From an uncultured Prevotella sp. (GTDB taxonomy: Bacteria; Bacteroidota; Bacteroidia; Bacteroidales; Bacteroidaceae), in the NCBI GenBank assembly GCA_900318855.1, contig ONMG01000026.1:1-14439 (forward strand): a stretch of 14,439 nucleotides of DNA, given 5' to 3'. The first letter of the stretch is position 1, and each line of letters starts with the position of its first letter. Below, one piece after another: positions 6,929 to 14,262 of this stretch. The position numbers and the translations under genes were made by a program. The notes below the pieces were generated by a model. It ran no database searches and was not told where the DNA came from. It saw nothing but the letters and a program-made list of their open reading frames with translations.

Positions 6929-8386
6929 TCAGTTTTCTCTCCAGAAGGTCGGCGTAAAGATGACAAGCACGGAGAATATTTCCAGACGTCCCACCAGCAT
7001 GAGGAACGCGCTCATCCACTTCACGTAGGCCGGCAGCATGCCCCAGTCCATCGTCGGACCTATCTCGATGCCCAAGGTCGGTCCCACATTACCGATGGAG
7101 CTCAGTATAATGGTGATGGCATTCGTGTTGTCAACGCCTGCCGAGATGACGATGAAGGAGGCCACGAGGCAGATTGCCAGATAGGTGGCCAGGAAGGCCA
7201 GCAGCGTGACCCGGTTCTGATAGGGTACGTCGTGGCCATCCACTTTCAAGGGCAGCACGGCATTGGGGTGCAGGATTTGGCGGAACTCGTTCCTTATCAC
7301 CTTGAGTATCATCACCAGGCGGATGCACTTGAAGCCACCGCCCGTGGAGCCTGAACAGCCTCCGATGAACATGCAGGTGGCCAGTATCACCCAGGTGACA
7401 TGCGGCCACTTGGCGGCGTCGTCGTTGAACAGGCCTGTCGTGGTGATGAACGACACCACTTGGAAGATGGCGCAGCGGAAAGCGCGCTCCAGCGCGTAGT
7501 GGTTGCGTATGATGAGCTCGGCCATGATGAAGGCCGTGAAGCCCGCCACAACTAAGAAATAGAACTTGAACTCCGAGCTCTTGAAGAGGGCACGCAGGCG
7601 CAGTCGGGCCACGCAGGTGTAGAGCAGCGTGAAGCTGACTCCCGAGAGGAAGCAGAACAGGGTGCTGGTGTACTCGATGGGGGCGGAGTGGAAGTGGGCG
7701 ATGCTGTCGTTGTAGGTGCCGAAACCTCCCGTGGCCGTGGAAGTCATTGAGAAGTTGATGGCATCGAACCAGTCCATGCCGAACAGCATATAGCAGCCCA
7801 TGCAGGCCAGTGTGAGCACCAGATAGACGGTCCATATCCACTTGGCGCTTGTAGAGAGGCGTGGGTGCAGTTTCGACCTGAAGGGACCGGTGGCCTCGGC
7901 TGCAAACACCTTTACCGAGCCGTTGCCCATGGAGGGCAGGAGGGCAATGGTGAAGAACACGATGCCCAGGCCCCCTATCCACTGAGTGAGCGAGCGCCAG
8001 AACAGCAGACCATGGGGTAGCAGTTCTACATCTTTCAGGATGGTGGCGCCGGTAGTGGTGAAGCCCGACATGGTCTCGAAATAGGCATCGGTGAAGCTGG
8101 TGATATAGCCGCTGAGCAGGAAGGGCAGCGTGCCGAAGAGACTGAAGAGCGTCCACGACAGCGTTACCACGAAGTAGGAGTCACGCCGGGAGAGCCGGTT
8201 GTCGGCCTTGCGCCCCATCCACCTCAGCACGAAGCCGAAGAAGAGTGTGACGACCACCGACACAAGGAGCGACGGCATGTCGTCTTCCTTATAGCCGATG
8301 GCCATGATGAGGCACCAGCCCATGAGTGAGGCCTCGATATAGAGCAGGGCTCCTAATACCTTATATATTGTCTTATAGTTGAGCAT
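6929..8386 (-). CDS. trkH: TrkH family potassium uptake channel subunit
   Basis: 485 residues, the normal length for TrkH/KtrB-type potassium translocators, with roughly ten or more hydrophobic helices along its length. The four pore loops are visible: TTTGATI (110-116), TATGGFG (217-223), TTTGLFN (315-321) and NVGPTLG (433-439). The glycine-rich gating loop GGCSGSTGGG is at 342-351. The start is the ATG at 8384-8386 (MLNYKTIYKV). An in-frame extension up to 8506 exists but overlaps the 3' end of trkA and encodes a serine/threonine-rich stretch unlike the family. It begins 10 nt after trkA, its cytoplasmic regulatory partner, and the two should assemble as a K+ channel in the inner membrane. 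Confidence 0.95.
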   Translation of the reverse strand: MLNYKTIYKVLGALLYIEASLMGWCLIMAIGYKEDDMPSLLVSVVVTLFFGFVLRWMGRKADNRLSRRDSYFVVTLSWTLFSLFGTLPFLLSGYITSFTDAYFETMSGFTTTGATILKDVELLPHGLLFWRSLTQWIGGLGIVFFTIALLPSMGNGSVKVFAAEATGPFRSKLHPRLSTSAKWIWTVYLVLTLACMGCYMLFGMDWFDAINFSMTSTATGGFGTYNDSIAHFHSAPIEYTSTLFCFLSGVSFTLLYTCVARLRLRALFKSSEFKFYFLVVAGFTAFIMAELIIRNHYALERAFRCAIFQVVSFITTTGLFNDDAAKWPHVTWVILATCMFIGGCSGSTGGGFKCIRLVMILKVIRNEFRQILHPNAVLPLKVDGHDVPYQNRVTLLAFLATYLAICLVASFIVISAGVDNTNAITIILSSIGNVGPTLGIEIGPTMDWGMLPAYVKWMSAFLMLVGRLEIFSVLVIFTPTFWREN

Positions 8387-8396
8387 TGCCTGACAA

Positions 8397-9737
8397 TCAG
8401 ATGAAGAACTTCTCAACGCGCTTGAGGTCGATGTCGTGACAGAACACCACGACGGAGTCGCCCACCTCGATGCGGGTGTTGCCCGATACGAGGTGTCCCT
8501 CTCCATTTCTCACGAGTCCGCCGATCGTGATGCCCGAGGGCAGTCCGAGGTCCTTGACGTCGCGCTTGGTCACCTTCGAGCCTTCTTTGGGTATGAACTC
8601 CGCCACATCAGCGTTGATGGAGTTGATGAATCTCACGTTCATCACGTCGGCATCGAGCATCATCTGGTAGATGTAGCTGGCCGTGATGGTCTTTTTATTG
8701 ATGATGGTGCCGATGTCGAGACCTTCGGCCATACTGGCATAGTCGATGTTCTCCACCGATGCCACGGTCTTGCGTACCCCCAGCCGCTTGGCCGTGAGGC
8801 AGGCCAGGATGTTGGTTTCGGCATTGCCTGTAAGTGCCACGAAAGCCTGTGTGTTCTTGATGCCCTCCTCCATGAGCAGATGGATGTCGCGGCCGTCGCC
8901 ATTGATGACGAGCACGCGGTCGTCGAGCAGTCGGTTGAGCTCTTCGCAGCGCTCCGCACTGGGCTCTATGATTTTGATGCCGAGGTAGTCGGGCATGGTT
9001 TTCACGGCGCGTACGGCCGTGTCGCCACCTCCCATGATCATCACGTTCTTCACGTCGACATAATGTTCTTTACCCACAATCTTCCGGATGTAGGGGATGT
9101 ATTGGCGGGTGGTCATGAAGTAGGCCATGTCGAAGCATTTCAGCACATCGTTGCCGCCCGGGATGATGGTCTCGCCTCCCCGCTTGATGGCCACGATATG
9201 GTAGGGGTCATCGGGGCCGCAGAGCTCCTTGAGCGGTGTGTTGAGTATTTCGCAGCCTTCGCGCAGCTTGATGCCGAGCATGACGAGAGCGCCGTCGTGC
9301 ACGTCCCAGCGCTGTCTCACCCACGACATCTTGATGCCGTTGTTGATGTCTTTGGCCGCGAGCATCTCGGGATAGATGATGGAGCTCACGCCGATGCGGC
9401 CGAAGAAGTCGAGAATCTCGGGCTCCATGTATTCGGCATTGTCGACCTTAGCCACTGTCTTGCGGGCTCCGAGCTCCTTGGCTATCATGCAGCTGTTCAG
9501 GTTGAGGCTTTGGTCGGGAGTCACAGCGATGAAGAGGTCTGCTGAGTCGGCTCCGGCCTCGCGCAGCGACTTCACGCTGCCCGGGAAAGCCTGCATGGTG
9601 AGCAGGTCGTACTCATTGCTGATGCCCACCAGACGGTCCTCGTCCTGATCGATGAGGGTGATGTCTTCATTGTTTCTCGTCAGCAGTTTGGCCAGGTGGG
9701 TACCTATGGCATAGGCCCCCGTGATGATAATTTTCAT
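8397..9737 (-). CDS. trkA: Trk potassium transporter nucleotide-binding subunit TrkA
   Basis: 446 residues with the duplicated RCK architecture: RCK_N (1 to about 130), RCK_C (about 140-220), a second RCK_N (about 230-350) and a second RCK_C (about 365-446). The first Rossmann loop reads GAYAIG (7-12) rather than the textbook GxGxxG, with acidic Asp30 at the end of strand 2. The second loop is GGGDTA (236-241) with Glu258 in the equivalent acidic position. TrkA rings bind NAD(H) or adenine nucleotides and gate TrkH from the cytoplasm. The gene starts 12 nt after dxs and ends 10 nt before trkH. The fold and context make this secure. Confidence 0.95.
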   Translation of the reverse strand: MKIIITGAYAIGTHLAKLLTRNNEDITLIDQDEDRLVGISNEYDLLTMQAFPGSVKSLREAGADSADLFIAVTPDQSLNLNSCMIAKELGARKTVAKVDNAEYMEPEILDFFGRIGVSSIIYPEMLAAKDINNGIKMSWVRQRWDVHDGALVMLGIKLREGCEILNTPLKELCGPDDPYHIVAIKRGGETIIPGGNDVLKCFDMAYFMTTRQYIPYIRKIVGKEHYVDVKNVMIMGGGDTAVRAVKTMPDYLGIKIIEPSAERCEELNRLLDDRVLVINGDGRDIHLLMEEGIKNTQAFVALTGNAETNILACLTAKRLGVRKTVASVENIDYASMAEGLDIGTIINKKTITASYIYQMMLDADVMNVRFINSINADVAEFIPKEGSKVTKRDVKDLGLPSGITIGGLVRNGEGHLVSGNTRIEVGDSVVVFCHDIDLKRVEKFFI

Positions 9738-9749
9738 GTTGTCTTATCT

Positions 9750-11651
9750 TTACTTATCTGACTGAAGCAGGGAGAGGATGGCTTGCTTTATGGACTCGGC
9801 GTCAATGCCGCACAGCCGCTGCAGGTCGGCCACCGGACCGTGCTCCACGAATTCGTCGGGCAGTCCGAGTCGCACCACCTGTGGATGGTAGCCGTGGTCG
9901 TCCATCCATTCGAGCACTGCCGATCCCATGCCTCCGTTGCGCACTCCGTCTTCCACGGTGATGATGCGTCCGAAGCGTCGGCCCACCTCGTGGAGCAGCT
10001 TCTCGTCGAGCGGCTTCAGGAAGCGCATGTCGTAGTGAGCCACCTGATAGTCGGGGCCCAACTGGCTGATGGCCTCTTCGGCCGTGTTGCCCACGGGACC
10101 GATGGTCAGCACAGCCACGTCCTGGCCTTGGCGCAGACAGCGGCCGGTGCCTACCTCGATTTCGGTCAGCGGGCAGTGCCAATCCACTTTGGTGCCGCGG
10201 CCTCTCGGATAGCGGATGACGAAGGTGCCCTTACCGGGCAGTTGGGCTGTGTACATGAGCCGGCGCAGCTCGTGCTCATCCATCGGCGAGGCAATGGTGA
10301 GATGGGGGATAGGGCGCAGGGCTGCCATGTCGAAGGCGCCGTGATGGGTGGGACCGTCCTCGCCCACGAGGCCGGCTCTGTCAAGGCAGAGCACCATGGG
10401 CAGATTGAGCAGGGCGGCGTCGTGGATGATGTTGTCGTAGGCCCGCTGTGCAAAGGCACTATAGATATTGCAGAAGGGCATCAGACCGTCCTTGGCCATG
10501 CCTGCCGAGAAGGTTACGGCATGACCTTCGGCAATGCCCACGTCGAAGGTGCGCGAGGGCATGGCTTTCATCAAGATGTTCATGGAGCAGCCCGTAGGCA
10601 TGGCGGGGGTCACGCCTACGATGCGGGGATTCTGCTGGGCCAGTTCGAGCAGGGTCTGACCGAAAACGTCCTGGAACTTGGGGGGCAGCCCTGAGTCGTC
10701 GTTGACGAAGCGCTCGCCCGTCGCGGCATCAAACCGTCCCGGGGCATGCCAGATGGTGGCGCTCTTCTCAGCGGGTTTGTAGCCTTTGCCCTTCACGGTG
10801 TGCAGATGGAGCAGTTTCGGGCCTTTCATGTCCTTGAGCTGCTGGAGTATGCGCACGATGTTCTTCACGTCGTGACCATCGAAGGGACCGAAGTAGCGCA
10901 CGTTCATGCCCTCAAAGATGTTCTGCTGATGGCTGATAGCCGACTTGATGGCATTGTTCAGCCTGATGATGCCTTTCCGGCGGTCGTCGTTGAGCAGTCC
11001 TTTGGCATGTAGCCATTGCGAAGCCTTGAAACGCAGCTTGTTGTAGGTGGCGTTGGTGTCGAGGTTGATGAGATACTTCTCCATGCCGCCTACGGCCCTG
11101 TCAATGCTCATGTCGTTGTCGTTGAGGATGATGAGCAGGTCGTTGGGCGTGGACGATACATTATTGAGCCCTTCGAAGGCGAGGCCTCCGCTCATGGCAC
11201 CATCGCCGATGACTGCCACCACATGGCGCTGCTTGCCTTCCAGCCGTGCGGCCACGGCCATGCCCAGGGCAGCCGATATGGAGTTGGAGGCATGTCCGCA
11301 CGTGAAGGTGTCGTATTCGCTCTCCAAGGGCGACGGAAAGGGGCGCAGGCCGTGCAGCTTGCGGTTGGTGCAGAACCGGTCGCGGCGGCCGGTGAGAATC
11401 TTATGGCCGTAAGCCTGATGTCCCACGTCCCACACGATGCGGTCGTCGGGAGTGTTGTAGACGTAGTGCAAGGCCACCGTGAGCTCCACTACACCCAATG
11501 AGGAGGCGAAGTGACCGGGATTGACCGACACTTCGTTGATGATGTCCTGCCGGAGCTCCTGGCACACTTCCGGCAGCTGCTCCACCTTGAGCCTGCGCAG
11601 GTCGGAGGGGTAGTCTATCTTGCTCAATAGGGAGAATTGCTTCTTGTCCAT
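9750..11651 (-). CDS. dxs: 1-deoxy-D-xylulose-5-phosphate synthase
   Basis: 633 residues, full length for Dxs. It condenses pyruvate and glyceraldehyde-3-phosphate to DXP, the entry step of the MEP isoprenoid pathway and a source of thiamine and pyridoxal precursors. The thiamine-diphosphate site shows His47 in NPGHFASSLG, His78 in VWDVGHQAYGHK and the GDGAMSGG motif at 149-156. The transketolase-like second half has catalytic Glu375 in VGIAEGHAV, Arg403 in AFAQRAYDN and the EDGPTHHG motif at 431-438, and a transketolase C-terminal domain ends the protein. The ATG at 11649-11651 has a promoter just upstream. It is the first gene of a four-gene operon with trkA, trkH and manA, all gaps being 10-21 nt. 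Confidence 0.97.
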   Translation of the reverse strand: MDKKQFSLLSKIDYPSDLRRLKVEQLPEVCQELRQDIINEVSVNPGHFASSLGVVELTVALHYVYNTPDDRIVWDVGHQAYGHKILTGRRDRFCTNRKLHGLRPFPSPLESEYDTFTCGHASNSISAALGMAVAARLEGKQRHVVAVIGDGAMSGGLAFEGLNNVSSTPNDLLIILNDNDMSIDRAVGGMEKYLINLDTNATYNKLRFKASQWLHAKGLLNDDRRKGIIRLNNAIKSAISHQQNIFEGMNVRYFGPFDGHDVKNIVRILQQLKDMKGPKLLHLHTVKGKGYKPAEKSATIWHAPGRFDAATGERFVNDDSGLPPKFQDVFGQTLLELAQQNPRIVGVTPAMPTGCSMNILMKAMPSRTFDVGIAEGHAVTFSAGMAKDGLMPFCNIYSAFAQRAYDNIIHDAALLNLPMVLCLDRAGLVGEDGPTHHGAFDMAALRPIPHLTIASPMDEHELRRLMYTAQLPGKGTFVIRYPRGRGTKVDWHCPLTEIEVGTGRCLRQGQDVAVLTIGPVGNTAEEAISQLGPDYQVAHYDMRFLKPLDEKLLHEVGRRFGRIITVEDGVRNGGMGSAVLEWMDDHGYHPQVVRLGLPDEFVEHGPVADLQRLCGIDAESIKQAILSLLQSDK

Positions 11652-11675
11652 GAATTGTTAAAGCGCTAATTAATG

Positions 11676-11706
11676 CAAAGATAATGTAAACATGGGGAAT
11701 GGCAAA
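11676..11706 (-). promoter_or_regulatory. Bacteroidetes-type promoter of the dxs-trkA-trkH-manA operon
   Basis: On the minus strand: -33 TTTG (11706-11703), 19-bp spacer, -7 box TATCTTTG (11683-11676). The start site should fall near 11670, giving a leader of about 20 nt before the dxs ATG. Box sequence and spacing are identical to those of the ATPase promoter at 3955-3985. Confidence 0.72.
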
Positions 11707-11814
11707 GGAAAAAGCTCTTTTTTTCTCTCTTTGCCGGCAGCGGGACTGGAGGCACTGGCGTATCAGGGTCTGACTCAAGGGGTTGTTGGCTCTGTGCCCT
11801 TGGAAGAGCCGTTG

Positions 11815-11897
11815 TCCGCCAATTGGTGTAACTATCTCCGCCAATTGGCGTAACTATCTCCGGCATTTGGCGTAACTATCTCCGCCAATTGGCGTAA
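11815..11897. repeat. Four tandem 22-bp repeats with palindromic CGCCAATTGGCG core
   Basis: Units start at 11815, 11837, 11859 and 11881, each 22 bp; the fourth matches only its first 17 bp. Cores lie at 11817-11828 (one change, CGCCAATTGGTG), 11839-11850 (perfect palindrome), 11861-11872 (diverged, CGGCATTTGGCG) and 11883-11894 (perfect palindrome). Between cores is the constant stretch TAACTATCTC. The period is close to two helical turns, so the cores face the same side of the DNA. The array lies about 110 bp upstream of the dxs promoter and 120 bp downstream of the sprT-like stop. It may be an operator array, an RNA-hairpin element or a passive minisatellite. Confidence 0.85.
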
Positions 11898-12017
11898 ATA
11901 CTGCCGATAGGAGGTTTCGTCGCCCGAAGTGGCTGAGAATGAGAGTCTTCCTGTAGGGGTCGGAGCTAAAACCTGGTGGGGCGCGAAATTAGAATAAGGT
12001 GAAACCGGAATGAACAC

Positions 12018-12665
12018 TTACGGGCGGGGGGTGAAGGGCTCGCCACAGCTTATAGCGTCGTTGTAGTCGTTGCGGCTCACCGCCCTTGCCCTGAGCGTGC
12101 GCACCTTGGGAAAGGTGCCAAAACGACTGTCGGTAGTGATGAGCCATTGGTGATGACTGATGCTGGCAATCGTGCGCAGTTGCCGCTCCAGCAGGGTCAC
12201 GTAGGCAGGGTTGACCACAGTGAGGAAGGTGGCACCGCTCGTGTTCTCCAAGGCCAGCATCACATTGCGTTGCAGGGTGGAACAGTGCGGCTTGAGCTTA
12301 CTCTTCGATGTGGTGATAGAGATTCGCCAGCCTCCGCGCCTGTTGATGCTCAGGGCCAAACTCTGAAACAGCTGTCCGTGGGGCGAGTTGTCGCGCAGAC
12401 CCATGGCGGCGATTCTGAGATGAATCATCTCATGGAGCAGCACAGTCTGGAACTGCTTTTCGTCCTGCTCATAGTAGTTGCTCATCCGGATGGCAAAGTC
12501 ATAGTACTCCGTCTTCAGCATTCGGCGGCGGCATTTGCAGCTCATGGAGCCTAAACGTGTCTGTGAGTGGCCCACAGAAAATTTGGGGCGTGGCAGCTCG
12601 GAGTCAAAGTAGGTGTGGTTGAAGACGTCGAACCACCGGTTCATCCATTGACGGTCGATTTGCAT
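12018..12665 (-). CDS. SprT-like zinc metalloprotease domain protein
   Basis: 215 residues. The N-terminal part fits the SprT-like family: a starting helix WMNRWFDVFNHTYF, a strand KFSVGHS, and the zinc protease motif HEMIH (His78, Glu79, His82) with a likely third ligand His97 in SPHGQLF. Eukaryotic SPRTN-type relatives cleave proteins crosslinked to DNA; bacterial members are poorly studied. I see no C-terminal CxxC pair for a zinc ribbon. Residues about 140-205 instead look like a small strand-rich domain (FLTVVNPAYVTLLERQL, then a TTDSRFGTFPKVRTLRAR stretch). It starts 42 nt after the helicase gene on the same strand with no promoter seen between them, so co-transcription is likely. The protease fold is well supported; the DNA repair role is inferred. 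Confidence 0.82.
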   Translation of the reverse strand: MQIDRQWMNRWFDVFNHTYFDSELPRPKFSVGHSQTRLGSMSCKCRRRMLKTEYYDFAIRMSNYYEQDEKQFQTVLLHEMIHLRIAAMGLRDNSPHGQLFQSLALSINRRGGWRISITTSKSKLKPHCSTLQRNVMLALENTSGATFLTVVNPAYVTLLERQLRTIASISHHQWLITTDSRFGTFPKVRTLRARAVSRNDYNDAISCGEPFTPRP

Positions 12666-12707
12666 ATTGTTCTTGAGCTTTATCTTTTGAATAGGGTGTC
12701 GCTGCTG

Positions 12708-14165
12708 TCAGTCGCCAATACAGGTGTCGGGCCAGTTGACGAGGAAGAGGCGGCTGTCAGAGCGCGTGAGGGCCGTGTAGAGCCAATGGTAGTAGTCGGC
12801 GCCCATCATTTCGGCTGTGACGTATCCTTGGTCGACATAGACGTCCTGCCATTGTCCGCCCTGTGCCTTGTGGCAGGTCACGGCGTAGGCATATTTTATC
12901 TGCAGAGCATTGAAATAGACATCGCTGCGCAGGGCTCCCAAGCGCTCGGCCTTGCGCGTGAGGTCGGCATAGTCGGCCATTACGCCCTGATAGAGTTGCT
13001 CTTGTTGCTCACGGGTGAGGGCGGGGGCCTCGGCACCGAGGGTATCGAGGAGCACGGTGGCCTCCATCTCGCAGCCGTCGTAGTCGGGGAAGGCGAGTGA
13101 GGCGTCGGCAAAGTGGAAACCATAGATTTCCCTGCAGTTGTGCAGCGCTGTAACCAGGGCGCGGTCGCCGTTGGCCAGGAAGGGTGGCACCTTCGAGGCA
13201 TCTTCGCCTTGCTGCTTGCGGCGCTGCCGCTCGGTCTCAGTCCAGAAATAGTTGTTCTTCACGATCATCACCATGTCGCCGCGCGAGAGCCCCTCCTCGC
13301 GGTCGAGCACCCTGCCCCTGATGCCTTGGTTATAGATGTTGGCGCGCTTGTTGCTCCGGGTGATGACGATAGTGCCGTCGGTACCCGATTCCGTGTAGCT
13401 CGAGGCCAATTGTTCAATGAGCTCGTTGCCCGGCACCACCTTAATGTCGTCGAAGTCTCGCAGCCTTAGCCGGGGCGCCAGTCCCTCAGCGTGACTGTCG
13501 ATCATGGAGCGGATGAGCGATGCATTATAGAGTATGCCACTGTGGGCTCCCTGCCTCACCACCTCGGTGAGGTCGGCCTCGAATACCTGCAACCCGTATT
13601 GCGAGAGCACGTCGGCCGAGAGTGCCGGCGATTCGGTCTCACCCACCGGGGGCAGCTGAGCACTGTCGCCGAGCAGCAACAGCCGGCAGCCAGAGGCCGA
13701 GAAGATAAAGTGGATGAGGTCGTCGAGCAGCCTGCCAGAACCGAATGCCGAGCCTTGGCGGCCCTCATTGCTTATCATGGAAGCCTCGTCGACAATGAAG
13801 AGGGTGCCGGGCCAGAGGTTGGCAGCCAGATTGAAGTTGCCGTCGAGTCCCTGGTAGCTCTGCTCGCGGTAGATGCGGCGGTGAATGGTCCATGCGGCAT
13901 GCCCGCTGGTCTGGGCGAACACCTTGGCCGCGCGCCCTGTGGGAGCCAGCAGCATCACTTGACGCTTCATGGCGGTCATCGATTTCACGATGGCCGCAGC
14001 CAGACTTGTCTTCCCGCTGCCAGCAGTGCCGCGCAGAATCATTGTGGGCTGGCCGTGGCGTGAGGTCAGGAAGTCGGCGAACACAGCCATGGCTTCCTGC
14101 TGTCCTGCCGTGGGCTCGAAGGCCAATTGATTGCGGAGTTGAAAGATTATTTCGTCATTTATCAT
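12708..14165 (-). CDS. Superfamily 1 DNA helicase, RecD/Pif1-like
   Basis: 485 residues. Helicase motifs appear in order: Q-like QQEAM (22-26), Walker A RGTAGSGKTS (45-54), motif Ia LLAPTGRAA (72-80), motif II IVDEAS (124-129), motif III LLLLGDSAQLPPV (162-174), motif IV-like VVRQ (202-205), motif V YAYAVTCHKAQGGQW (425-439) and motif VI YTALTRS (463-469). This is the short RecD2-like/Pif1-like type common in Bacteroidetes, without a long N-terminal region and without RecB/RecC partners in view. It should unwind DNA 5' to 3'. The ATG at 14163-14165 is chosen; an in-frame extension to the window end crosses the promoter and lies antisense to the divergent gene. It is the first gene of an operon with the SprT-like protease. 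Confidence 0.92.
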   Translation of the reverse strand: MINDEIIFQLRNQLAFEPTAGQQEAMAVFADFLTSRHGQPTMILRGTAGSGKTSLAAAIVKSMTAMKRQVMLLAPTGRAAKVFAQTSGHAAWTIHRRIYREQSYQGLDGNFNLAANLWPGTLFIVDEASMISNEGRQGSAFGSGRLLDDLIHFIFSASGCRLLLLGDSAQLPPVGETESPALSADVLSQYGLQVFEADLTEVVRQGAHSGILYNASLIRSMIDSHAEGLAPRLRLRDFDDIKVVPGNELIEQLASSYTESGTDGTIVITRSNKRANIYNQGIRGRVLDREEGLSRGDMVMIVKNNYFWTETERQRRKQQGEDASKVPPFLANGDRALVTALHNCREIYGFHFADASLAFPDYDGCEMEATVLLDTLGAEAPALTREQQEQLYQGVMADYADLTRKAERLGALRSDVYFNALQIKYAYAVTCHKAQGGQWQDVYVDQGYVTAEMMGADYYHWLYTALTRSDSRLFLVNWPDTCIGD

Positions 14166-14185
14166 GCTGTAAAGGGGATTTTTTG

Positions 14186-14193
14186 TATTTTTG
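14186..14193 (+). promoter_or_regulatory. Possible -7 box for the divergent membrane-protein gene
   Basis: TATTTTTG fits the Bacteroidetes -7 consensus TAnnTTTG and points toward the gene starting at 14262, which would have a leader of about 60 nt. No TTTG or TTG is found at the proper distance upstream, so this is a weak call. Confidence 0.35.
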
Positions 14194-14204
14194 CACCTGA
14201 TCGG

Positions 14205-14228
14205 CGCCCTAAGGCTAAGCCGTGGGCG
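14205..14228. other. Hairpin in the shared leader of two divergent genes
   Basis: CGCCC (14205-14209) pairs with GGGCG (14224-14228), and inside it GGC (14213-14215) pairs with GCC (14219-14221) around a TAA loop. It lies in the segment that both the leftward helicase transcript and the possible rightward transcript would carry, so it could form in either leader or act as a DNA site. Confidence 0.4.
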
Positions 14229-14230
14229 TG

Positions 14231-14262
14231 CAAAAGTAAGAATATTATTCCACTGGGACAAA
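14231..14262 (-). promoter_or_regulatory. Bacteroidetes-type promoter of the helicase-SprT operon
   Basis: On the minus strand: -33 TTTG (14262-14259), 20-bp spacer, -7 box TACTTTTG (14238-14231). The start site should fall near 14225, leaving a leader of about 60 nt before the helicase ATG at 14165. The -33 box shares its last base with the ATG of the divergent gene. Confidence 0.62.

Larger units (their letters stand above)
11652..12017. other. Intergenic region upstream of dxs
   Basis: 366 bp without a convincing gene. It contains the dxs promoter near its left end and a tandem palindromic repeat at 11815-11897. A short hairpin (GGCTCT at 11788-11793 with AGAGCC at 11805-11810) has no U tract, so I do not call it a terminator. 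The 120 bp next to the sprT-like stop show nothing else identifiable. Short minus-strand frames of 61-66 codons run through the repeats, but the 22-bp unit shifts frame at each copy, so they are probably not proteins. Confidence 0.6.

Noticed and set aside
7131..8156. Minus-strand frame of 341 codons inside trkH
   Set aside because: It is a shifted frame of trkH. The His/Arg/Pro-rich composition is unlike a real membrane protein, whereas the trkH frame carries all the pore motifs.
8387..8506. N-terminal extension of trkH
   Set aside because: It overlaps the end of trkA and encodes a Ser/Thr-rich stretch foreign to the family; the ATG at 8384-8386 gives normal TrkH length.
8436..9545. Long plus-strand open frame (369 codons) antisense to trkA
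   Set aside because: It mirrors the codon structure of trkA in GC-rich DNA, has no recognisable domain or promoter, and is rich in His, Asp and Val in the way typical of antisense shadows.
9783..10694. Plus-strand open frame of 303 codons antisense to dxs
   Set aside because: Shadow of the strongly supported dxs gene, with no motif and no upstream signal.
11788..11810. Terminator for the helicase-SprT operon
   Set aside because: The stem is only 6 bp, lacks a U tract, and lies more than 200 bp beyond the stop codon.
11815..11897. CRISPR array
   Set aside because: Repeats are directly abutting 22-bp units with no unique spacers and no cas genes nearby.
11832..12017. 61-codon minus-strand frame through the 22-bp repeats as a small gene
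   Set aside because: The repeat unit is not a multiple of three, other frames are equally open, and no promoter or start context supports translation. It may be part of a dispersed intergenic repeat.
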